NCBI GenBank assembly: GCA_021234155.1
Contig: JAJEKV010000264.1
Location: forward strand, 372,001-436,000
DNA length: 64,000 nt
Reading direction: 5' to 3'
DNA from: Isoetes taiwanensis
Taxonomy: Eukaryota > Streptophyta > Lycopodiopsida > Isoetales > Isoetaceae
The notes below the pieces were generated by a model. It saw only the letters and a program-made list of their open reading frames with translations. It was not told the DNA's origin and ran no database searches. This document shows positions 10,741 to 19,070 of this stretch, one piece after another. Every line of letters begins with the position of its first letter. Within the stretch, counting starts at the first letter, position 1. The translations under genes and the position numbers were made by a program.

Positions 10741-11778
10741 CAGTGCTGGACGCAGCGTGGATGGGTGTGTACACATGAGGCAAATCCTGCCTGCATTGGC
10801 TGTAGGGCCTGATCAGCCCGGGTGGCATTTTAGAACCGGAGTAGGCACTTTTTGCGTATGAGATTGTTAATGCATGAAATATGAGGTGTTAATTGGTATA
10901 TGTATGAATACTAATCTGGTTGGGTGGATGCAGTGGGACTATTGGTGATAAGCTTGCATAGGTGCTATGTTATAAGCTGTTATGCATGAATAGTTCCTAG
11001 AATGCTCCAAACCCCCACTTAGTCTTTAGGACTAACCCCCAGGTTGGTGTAAGCAGTAGCTGATGGAGCCGAGTGCAGTAAGGCCGCAGAGACCCGGGGT
11101 TAGAGGCCCTGATAGGATCATAGAGCTAGAGGCCAGATTTCCCCAGGAGCGGATTTCCGGCGTGAGGAGGTGCTAGATTTCCTTCGTGAGCTGGAGGACG
11201 AGGCTAGTGTACAGGCGCCATAGATTGTCCAGATCTCAGAAGAAGGCCATCCTTCAGGGGTAGAGACTAGTGTGGGATCTACCCCCAGCTTTCTCGAACC
11301 TTCTTTAGAAGGCAATGAAGTCCACCTATATGCAGATGAGGGGGATGACCTCCCATTGGATTCAGGAGATTAGGCGGCTATAGATGCCTTAATGAGTGAA
11401 CCTTTTGATGATAAGAGCTATTGTGTTAAAGACTTTTCTCATACTTAAGAGTTAGATTGATTGTGGATTTGACATTGTTAAGGTTTGGGATGTATATACA
11501 TGTACTATGTGATTTGTCTTCAACACTTGTTGGATATCTAATGTGAATATGAAGATTGGATTCTTTACCGTGTCATATGGATTACAAGTTGCATAAGATA
11601 TTTAAGTAGTCCAACCTCCCTTGTCAAGTGCTATTAGTAATGCAATGGAACCAACAGGATCCCAAGCTGCCTCAGAGAGGCACGAGCGCCATTAATTGCA
11701 GTACACTGTACCCTGACAAAGGGTATGATTGCAGACTCATTGGCCTATCACCGCCTTCCATGTCAACCGTAAAGGATA
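10741..11778. other. Unassigned; possibly decayed retroelement sequence
   Basis: The stretch 11040-11450 is GC-richer than its surroundings and can be read in plus-strand pieces rich in acidic residues (for example DDLPLDSGD), with many stops. I recognise no domain. It may be a decayed retroelement 5' region. No RNA gene seen. Confidence 0.35.
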
Positions 11779-12888
11779 ATGATCCTGTCTAAAGGAATCA
11801 CAACCGTTAGCGCCAAAAAATCCCTTTTTCTCAGAGCTTCGTTCCGGCGCCTTCGCTTCTCCTACTCGAATTCTTGTCTTTTTCCTGTCACAACCGTGGT
11901 CCAGATGGAGCAGAGCCTTGGAACCTCAATTAATAAGAACTTCCAGGCAGAATTTTCTGCTAATTCGGCTTTCGTCTTCCATGCGAACAATCCCTTGCAG
12001 GAAGAAAAGTTCGATTCGGAGGTGGACTTCTCCTAAATTTCCTGTACTTCTTGGGGCAAGTGGAGGCACAGGTCTCATGGCGAATCTATCTGTGGAGGCT
12101 AAGGTTGTTAGTCGGGCGGTCGAGTTATTTCCAGGTATTTGGGGGGAACCCTCAGTATCCCCGAGGTCCCTTCTGGTTGCAGGTGGGAAAGAAAAGGTTG
12201 ATTGCAAAGAGTCAGAAGAAAAGGTTGATTGCAAGGAACTCGAAATAGATTTCGGTAAGGATGCCATGGAGAACCCTCCTTTAGAAAATGTCGGATACAT
12301 GGAGGAAATCCCAAACTGGAAATTGAATTCGGGAGATGGCCGATGGTATTGTCTATTCAGTGGGTGCAGTAGCAGCTACTCCAAAAAGTGGGATCTGGAG
12401 ATCCACAGACTTACTAGGCATTGCATGACCAATGATTACAAGCTGCAAGCAGTCGCAAGAGGTAGGAAACCAAATGCTCCAGAAATATGCAGGAGGAAGA
12501 TGAACTTTGAATTGATCAAGCTGGATCAGAGCGCGGATGAAGATTACCTGTGGCAGCACAATCTCAGGCGAATTTTGGTGAGGGATAAGCGAAGGGCCGA
12601 GGCTATGGCAGACGAGCAGATTGAGCACGAACTTTTTAATCCGGCAATGCGAACTCCTTGGGTCAATTAACAGGTGGAGATGTGGCAGGCGGTTGCGAAA
12701 CATTGAAGGATCAGAAGAGAGTAGCAATTAGAAAGAAGATCGCCAACAGGTTTGTTTTGACGGTTGAAGAAATGAGGGCTGAAATTTCTTTATCTAGAGA
12801 GCAAGCTCAAGTAGATTACAATGATTTCAGCAAGGAAATAGCACATGCAGAAGGAGATCTTGCATCCCCCTCCCCCCCAGGAAAGTGA
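11779..12888 (+). CDS. C2H2-type zinc-finger protein, probable N-terminal exon(s)
   Basis: A long plus-strand frame is open from about 11918 to the TAA at 12668-12670. The track-style start at 11918 is TTG; the best ATG is at 12077 (MANLSVEAKVV...). From that ATG the product has a K/E-rich repeat (EKVDCKESE twice), then a single C2H2 finger: WYCLFSGCSSSYSKKWDLE followed by IHRLTRHC, spacing C-x4-C-x12-H-x4-H. Basic, helical sequence follows (RILVRDKRRAEAMADEQ). After the stop a second frame (12690-12888) continues with KDQKRVAIRKKI and an acidic helix, so either an intron or a frameshift lies near 12660. It points towards the protease segment at 13535 on the same strand and may belong to one gene. 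The function is unknown; nucleic-acid binding is inferred from the finger only. Confidence 0.45.
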
Positions 12889-13534
12889 GCTCGCCGAACA
12901 CTCCAAGGAAGAAGAGAGGGCAAAAGAAAACAGAGGACTGCATAGCCCTTCCAACTACATTCAGGGTTTGCGTGACGCAATTCAATCAGCAAGTCTCCCC
13001 GACCCCAGAGCTTCATCGAAAGAGGAGGGCACCTTCATGAGATCTCTATGATGCATCGACTGGAAGCTATCTTTTTTAATTCTGTATTTTCTTACCAATT
13101 AGTCTTCTTTCCAAAAGGTGGACATGTAACTTCATATTCAATGACACTATGCAGCACAGCCATTCGAGTGGGTAAGAAATCATCAGCAGCAGAATTTCGC
13201 GTCTATGGCAACTTTGCCCAAGATTTCATGACGGTCCCTAGTCCTGGAGATGATGTGGATTGTAGAATCAATTAAGAGTGTGTCGGTGCTTATCTCCTGT
13301 AAGTCACAGTTTTAGTTTTAAGATCTACCCAAGCATTGGAATGCTACCATTCGCTGATTACATTGCCATATACAGGGTCTTAATACATGCTATTCCCCAG
13401 AACAAAAGATCCCAGCACATTTTCGTGCAACCCGCGGCCTTTGGCCTATTCTTGTAAAACACTTTGGAAGGTCAATTAGGTGCTTATGATATGTTTGCTA
13501 ATTTAATCCCACCCAAACCCTTTATCAGGCAGAA
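12889..13534 (+). other. Probable exon/intron interval between zinc-finger and protease segments
   Basis: Short plus-strand frames (12845-13051 and 13048-13275) carry helical, charged sequence such as KEEERAKENRG, but no domain I recognise. Possible splice acceptor CTTTATCAG at about 13520-13529 leads into the next segment. Confidence 0.3.
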
Positions 13535-14104
13535 TTGGCAGATGCAACACATGGGCTTCTATTACTTCTTAGTCATGAGCAGGTAAACAATCCGTTTCAA
13601 ATTCATTCATGGCCATTTGACCGTAGAAACTGGTTGTGCAGTTGTTGGCAGCAATCACTGGAGCCTATTCATATTGGTCTCAGACCAGGAGGCATGCCGG
13701 AGGCTCAAAACTCCTTGTCCAGTAGTGCTGCATTTGGATTCAATGTGGGGTATGCATTCGAGCATACGCTATTTTGCCACATTGTAAGTTCAATTCTACC
13801 CCTTTTCGGTCGAATTTGGCTTTCCTCTCATTCCTTTGCCCACCGCTTCGTGTTCGACATTATGAAAAGGTGGAATTTCGAGTCCTCGAGATTGCATAAT
13901 GCCTCCTGCGTCCCTTTGAATGTCTTCCAGCAGGAAAACACCCAAGATTGTGGAATTTACACGATATGTTTCATCAAGAGGTTCCTGCTCGATATGTGCA
14001 ACACCAAAGACCAGTCTGTCCGTATTTTGTGTCCAATTTCATGTAATTTTGTTCCAATTTCGTGCGAATTCTCGCAATTGCAGGTTCTGGATACTTTGAA
14101 ATGA
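13530..14104 (+). CDS. Ulp1/SENP-type (C48) cysteine-protease segment, multi-exon, possibly degenerate
   Basis: The frame contains VPLNVFQQENTQDCGIYTIC, which matches the C-terminal catalytic block of Ulp1-family SUMO proteases: the oxyanion Gln, then D-C-G with the nucleophile Cys (residue about 139), followed by the hydrophobic helix FIKRFLLD. Near the start, ATHGLLLLLSHEQ resembles the usual HW-L block with Gly in place of Trp. Good splice sites break the frame: donor GTAAAC after SHEQ (about 13580), donor GTAAGT at about 13786, acceptor GTCTTCCAG at about 13924, and acceptor CAATTGCAG at about 14083. So the uninterrupted ORF is not the true protein. The catalytic Asp was not found. Ulp1 domains occur in host deSUMOylases and are also carried by plant MULE and other transposons, so this could be either. 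Confidence 0.5.
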
Positions 14105-14336
14105 TTTGGGCGCACTGAAATCGACTAAACGAGGTCCACATTTGCAGTGATGCTGCAAAAATTCTATAACTGTGTAATCCAAAGGAAAAGTACCTTCATT
14201 TGTTCGAGGGGGATTGGTCGGAAACTGGTGGCCCTCTGACCCGTTTAAGGATCAATGGCCCTTGATTTGTACTCTGTCTTTGAATACAACAGCAATTTCC
14301 CAGCTTTGCTGGGTTTTTCTCACAATTGTATCTGAA

Positions 14337-14408
14337 TTCACTTCAATTTGAATTTGAATTTGAATTTGAATTTGAATTTGAATTTGAATTTGAATTTGAA
14401 TTTGAATG
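14337..14408. repeat. (TTTGAA)n hexanucleotide microsatellite
   Basis: About eleven perfect copies of a six-base unit (AATTTG). The 64-aa minus-strand frame with IQIQIQ simply reads it. Confidence 0.95.
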
Positions 14409-14821
14409 TGTTTGAGGGCGAAATATTTCGAAATGTTTGAGGGCAAAATGTTTGAGCATGAATACTCGAATATGCCCTAGTTACCACCACTAGAAAACTT
14501 GAAAATGAATACCAAATTATAATTTGGGGATAGATAAAAAAGTAATGGTCGAAAATGTGGGTTGATTCCTTCGTATGGTATCTCTAAATTTGGCATCCAT
14601 CCGGTGGAACCATAATATGGTGAATCAATGTCTGGAATGTCCACTGTCATCGTTGCCATCCGCAGGCATTAATTGCTTTCTCACGTTAAATGTCTGCCAT
14701 TCTGACCGACGTCTGAGCCACCACAACAAGGGGGAATAGAACGGCGCCACGTTGTGTTCTAGCCTGGCGGAGAATTTAGGGCCAAATCTAGGCCCATAGG
14801 GGGTGATTCCATTCCATAGAA
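14409..14821. other. Unassigned spacer
   Basis: No coding motif, RNA gene or repeat boundary recognised. Confidence 0.4.
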
Positions 14822-15498
14822 TTATCTTTTGCCTGCCGGACCCGCATCGTCTTCTCCGTATTCCTCGTAATTTCTTTGCTCCAGTGGTTCCAAGGTGCTT
14901 CGATCTGCCCGGTTGGTCCTTGCTTCTTGCTCGTTGGCGCTACCTTCCAAGCGGTCATCATCTGGTTTAGGAACCTCTGTTTTGTATAATTCGATAAGAA
15001 TCATCTTCGCCTGCTCTTTGTGGCAGGAAATGATGGAGGTCTTCATAACATTTCCCGCCTTCTAGGTATGGCGGACTGCCCCCCAATTGCTATAGTCGAC
15101 GGCTTGCTCGTGGTGGAGCTCAGCTTTTTGGAGGCTCTCCAGGACTGCAGGTTTGAGATTCTGCAGGAATGTCTTCGGAGTCATGCTCTGGTAGAGGTGC
15201 CGCCACTTTCTGTCGCCATACCGAGGAGAGACAGCTGTGAGTGCATCAGGATCCCTGTGAAAGTTCCTATCGTTTCCAAAATCCCCGTGCATGAGACATC
15301 CGGACAAAGAATTTATTTGCCTACATTAATGAAACTGAAGTGCTGAAGGAGTTTTCTACAAAGTGTAGCTACAACGGTTCTGTTGGGTCGAAGCGAGTGA
15401 AGGACGAGGTCGAGTTTGAGCCAGATGATGGTGTGTTTGTGTTCGGTTGCATGCTGCAAGGACCCAACTTCTGGGAGAGTTAACTGGTCTACCAACAA
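14822..15498 (-). pseudogene. Unknown protein fragment, broken frame
   Basis: On the minus strand, 15307-15062 and 15046-14822 are in the same frame, separated by one stop and a few codons. Together they give about 160 residues of ordinary composition: a start like MSGCLMHGDFGNDRNFH, then a helical stretch (QNLKPAVLESLQKAELHHEQ) and an acidic C-terminus (YEEYGEDDAGPAGKR). A third minus-strand piece at 15498-15313 in another frame could be an upstream exon. I do not recognise a family. A plus-strand frame over the same bases (15020-15346) is less protein-like. Could equally be a transposon gene remnant. Confidence 0.3.
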
Positions 15499-15591
15499 GG
15501 TATGTCTTTGTTCGCCGTTGTTAGTTTAATGTTCTTCATTTCTGCTGCAACTAAGTCACTGCATGGCCTATGCAGAGAAAACACATAGAGT

Positions 15592-15985
15592 AATTATCCT
15601 TACTGTATTTATACATGCAACATTTATACATAGAGTATTTGTATATAGAATAGTTATACATAGAGTTGTTATACATAGAGTATTTGTACATAGAGTAGTT
15701 AAACACAGAGTTATTATGCATAGAGTATTTATACACAGTGTATTTATATATTGTGTATTTGTACATACCATATTTATACATAGAGCAGTTAAACATAGAG
15801 TAATTAGACATAGAGTTTTCGTGCATAGAGTATTTATGCTTAGTGTATTGATTCATAGTGTAGTTATACTATCATAGTGTAGTTATACGTAGTATATTTA
15901 TATATACAATTACGTATACATAGATAATTTATACATAGAGTAATTAAACATAGAGTTATTATGCATAGAGTATCTATCTAGCAGA
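15592..15985. repeat. 15-bp minisatellite (tacatagagtatttg-type)
   Basis: Roughly 24 degenerate head-to-tail copies of a 15-bp unit such as TACATAGAGTATTTG / TACATAGAGTAGTTA. Because 15 is a multiple of three, the array stays open in several frames on both strands, giving spurious five-residue periodic peptides (KYSMY-like). These are not genes. Confidence 0.9.
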
Positions 15986-16387
15986 GATGTTATGGTTGTG
16001 TCATTGGCCTCCTCCTCGTTCATCCTTTCAAGTCTAGTGTCAAGCTGTCTCATCATCAGTTCCGTGGCTATGAGGAGGGTGGGATCCTTTTAGGCCCGTT
16101 CCATAACCCTAGCAATACAACATTCCAAAGATGCCCTAGATCTTCCACTATCAAGCCAACTTTTTGCGTGGGTTTAATGTCATCCTCTAGACTAATTATG
16201 CCCCCCTGAGTTGAACCAAAAGGAGATTGAAAATTGAACAACTCTCAAGTAGCTGTAGGCAGCATCATGAAGACAAAAACCTGTAGATCCTGTTAATGCT
16301 CTTACAGTACTGATTTGATTTAGGATCCAGAGTGAAGGATAAGTAGATGTAGCTGGGATCATAAGGACGGGGTGATGAAATTTCAGT
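15986..16387. other. Unassigned spacer
   Basis: No recognisable feature. It precedes the 3' end of the minus-strand 175-aa frame. Confidence 0.4.
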
Positions 16388-16915
16388 TCAGGAGTTGGGA
16401 ATTGAAAAGATATTTGGTTGGAAATGATATGAGTGAAGGTAGTCGAGGTTTGGCTGGAAGTCTGGTTGCAAATTCAGAGTGTTACCATTTCCCCAGTTTA
16501 GCTCTTGAATTAACCTGTCAGCATTGGTTGAGGACGTCAGGGTGATCAGAGTGCCATAAGCATCTGTCAAGCATCTGTGATGGTAGTAGCATTCTCTGTA
16601 GTACTCAAATTGTTGGTCTGTCATCCTTCTGCTATTGCTTTCCAGAAACCACCACAATTGTACCATTAGGTAGGTGCCTCTCCAAAACTCTATTGCCCAA
16701 TCAATTTCATGATCTGGGATATCAGGAATATCAATGTCTGTAATGCCCCTGACTAGGCCTGTCCATAATCCATCATCTGTGTACTGGATGTCATAAACTA
16801 ATCTCTGTCCTGGGAAAAGTCTATATTCAGCTGGCTCAACTGATGTACTAAAATCTCTGCTAAGGCTCATCATGTAATCTAGCAGAAAGACATTCAATGC
16901 CAGTAAGAGTAGCAT
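16388..16915 (-). CDS. Hypothetical protein, 175 aa, uninterrupted orphan ORF
   Basis: A clean ATG-to-stop frame on the minus strand (ATG at 16915-16913). The N-terminus MLLLLALNVFLLDYMM is hydrophobic and could be a signal peptide or membrane anchor. The rest is rich in D, Y, W and Q: a segment PGQRLVYDIQYTDDGLW, a repeat-like ITDIDIPDIPDHEIDW, and an aromatic-rich middle (MVQLWWFL, EYYRECYYHH). The C-terminus repeats QPDFQPNLDYLHSYHFQPN. I do not recognise a family. Composition differs from the surrounding LINE debris; the neighbouring LINE fragment lies just to the right. It may be a gag-like or viral-type ORF, or a lineage-specific gene. Confidence 0.4.
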   Translation of the reverse strand: MLLLLALNVFLLDYMMSLSRDFSTSVEPAEYRLFPGQRLVYDIQYTDDGLWTGLVRGITDIDIPDIPDHEIDWAIEFWRGTYLMVQLWWFLESNSRRMTDQQFEYYRECYYHHRCLTDAYGTLITLTSSTNADRLIQELNWGNGNTLNLQPDFQPNLDYLHSYHFQPNIFSIPNS

Positions 16916-17051
16916 TACAATTTAATTTGAACAGATGATGAGAGCCTATGAAATTACCAATACTATGCCATTTATTATCCACAGAATCTTTATCTACATG
17001 CATCTGACTAGTTGCAGCCATTTCAATGTCATAAATGACTTGTATTTTTAT

Positions 17052-17485
17052 TCAGTATGTAGATATGCTTTTACCTCCATAATGACATCTGTTTCTATGC
17101 TTCCATACATTCCATAGAGCAATAAAGCATAAAGAATTTATAAAAGCATCATCATTCATCATAAAATCCAGCAGGGTAGCAGGGCATTGAATGTTGAAAG
17201 TATTTTCAAACCATAACCAAAAAGAAGTTAGATTGAATTGACACACCCAAAGATGTGCTCAAGTGTTTCCACATTACCACAGCCAAGGGGGCAGTTTGAG
17301 TCTATAGGATGAGTGATTTGGTTTGAATGCCTAGAGATCATTTCCAGATTAGACACGCTTTTGTTTGCAATGAGCCAAACAAAGTATGAAATTTTTGGGG
17401 GCAGATAAAAATGCCAAATGTTTTTGAAAAGCCTGGTTCCAGTGTCATCCGAGAAGCCCCAATACAATTTTGCTTTTGAAGGCAC
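17052..17485 (-). mobile_element. LINE 3' fragment with RT zinc-binding domain
   Basis: The minus-strand translation shows LYWGFSDD, then the conserved stretch HFYLPPKISYFVWLIANKSV, then the zinc-binding motif CPLGCGNVETLEHIFGC. A frameshift leads into a segment with FIALWNVWKHRNRCHY, typical of zf-RVT LINE proteins in plants. Only the 3' part is present. It is a different LINE type from the one at 46740-49330. Confidence 0.8.
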
Positions 17486-19070
17486 TCGAGACTTGTTTAA
17501 GCAATTGTAGACCTTTGAGACACTATAATTTGGTTTCCCAAGAAGAGTCCAATCATTTCAACTCAGTTGCAGCACTATAGGTTTCATGCCTTTCACAAGG
17601 CAGTTCACCACCTCATAATTATACACTTTTTTGCTATGGATATAGCACAACATTTATTTATGTTAACTTTGCTTGCATGTTTAATTTTGAGTAGCCAACT
17701 CTGTGGCTCACTCACACTACTGTACCTTTTTCTATAATTAATGAAAAAAACCCCATTCTCTCAAAAAAAAAATAAAAAATAAAAAATTATGTCCCCCTCT
17801 GCCCCTTCAAGGATATCAACATGGGTGTCCCCAGGTCTACATGAGCGCAAAAGCTCCATGCCACCACATGCATTCCATGTTGGGACCCTAGAACTCTAAG
17901 GAGGTCCTGATCCCTGTACCTGTCCATCAATTAGATAACCTTCATCTGGTGTTTGCGAACGTTCCCCTTGGCCCCCCATGGGCAATCACAACTTGCCCAA
18001 TTCCTATGTGCCCCATTCACAAAGTAGGGTTGGCGGTTCAGATCAAGAGATTGGACATAGACCTCTCCTCCACCGAGGTCGACAAATGTGCTACATCATC
18101 CGGAATTCGCCTAGCCCCTCGAATAGCCGACTCTATAATTTGCTCTTTTGATGTGTTTATTAAAACTAGCATCCTTCATTTCCCTGTTGGCAAGCAAAAG
18201 ATACAATATGGAGTGTTAGTGCATACAAAAGGAAGCAAATTTTAGTCACTTCTACTAATTACCTAAAGTATGCCATGTGGGTCTCCACATCATGGACAAG
18301 CATGTGAAGTAGCCAATCTACAGCGAGATTCAAAACCCGCCGCTTGCTATGAATGCTTTGCTAAGAAGTGGGAGGGAAATCGAGATGGGGAAAAACGGAT
18401 CTGAGAGGAGGAAGTAAACGCTGGAATTTTTTTTTTAGGTTTCGTATTTGCTTTTAGAGAACGTTTTGTAGTTTGTTTTGTAGTTTAGGCTATTTCTTTT
18501 CCCTTGCTTTTTTATTTCCTGCTTTTATTTAACCATGCTAAATTCTAATCTAGATTCTAAGGCATATTACATTATGCTATATATTCTAGGTAATTTTTTT
18601 CCAACCTCTAAAATTTTAAACCAGAAATTTCCCCTCTCTACAAAATCACAACATAGCCTACAATTTGCCCATTGCACATATTTTTTGCTGGAACCACCTC
18701 CCGGCACTTTGATGGGTCCAAGTGGAAATCTCATCAACTGGAATTTTACCTAACCCCCACTTTTTCGAACCCTGGGGCAACCCAAAAAAAAAATCCTCGA
18801 GCCTGTTGAGATTTGTTTGCGTAAAGTGATGTATAAATCGCCTGCTTGCCAAACAAGTGAAACGATCCTTTCAAACCAGGTTAGTTACCATGTTAATACC
18901 TCGGGGATCAGCAAAGACGGCTCATTTGCAAGTCTGTTGCAAATTACCTGTTCAATGATGGCATGGCGTCCGTTAGGGTTTAAGCCGGTTTCAAATTCAA
19001 GGACGAAATCAATACCGTCATGGATAACTCAAGTGTTCGCACCTAAGAGTAAGTGGGCAGTCCATGGGAG
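17486..19070. other. Intergenic; A-rich tail near 17760 and 5' flank of PPR gene 1
   Basis: An A-rich run at about 17761-17790, preceded by GTAGCCAACTCTGTGGCTCA and AATGAAAAAA, looks like the poly(A) end of a plus-strand retroposon. The 17949-18245 frame has no recognisable motif. 18400-19050 contains T-rich sequence that probably belongs to the promoter or 5' UTR of the PPR gene, but I can point to no specific element. An in-frame TAA at 19044-19046 closes the PPR frame upstream. Confidence 0.4.

Noticed and set aside
11918-12076. Start of the zinc-finger ORF at 11918
   Set aside because: That codon is TTG; the nearest plausible ATG is at 12077, and the true start may lie in another exon.
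14252-14446. Minus-strand ORF with repeated IQ
   Set aside because: Reads the six-base microsatellite.
15551-15877. Overlapping ORFs of about 100 aa on both strands with KYSMY/NYSMY repeats
   Set aside because: They only read a 15-bp minisatellite, whose length keeps several frames open.
19053-19070. Start of PPR gene 1 at 19053
   Set aside because: That codon is GTG; the first ATG after the in-frame stop at 19044 is at 19071.
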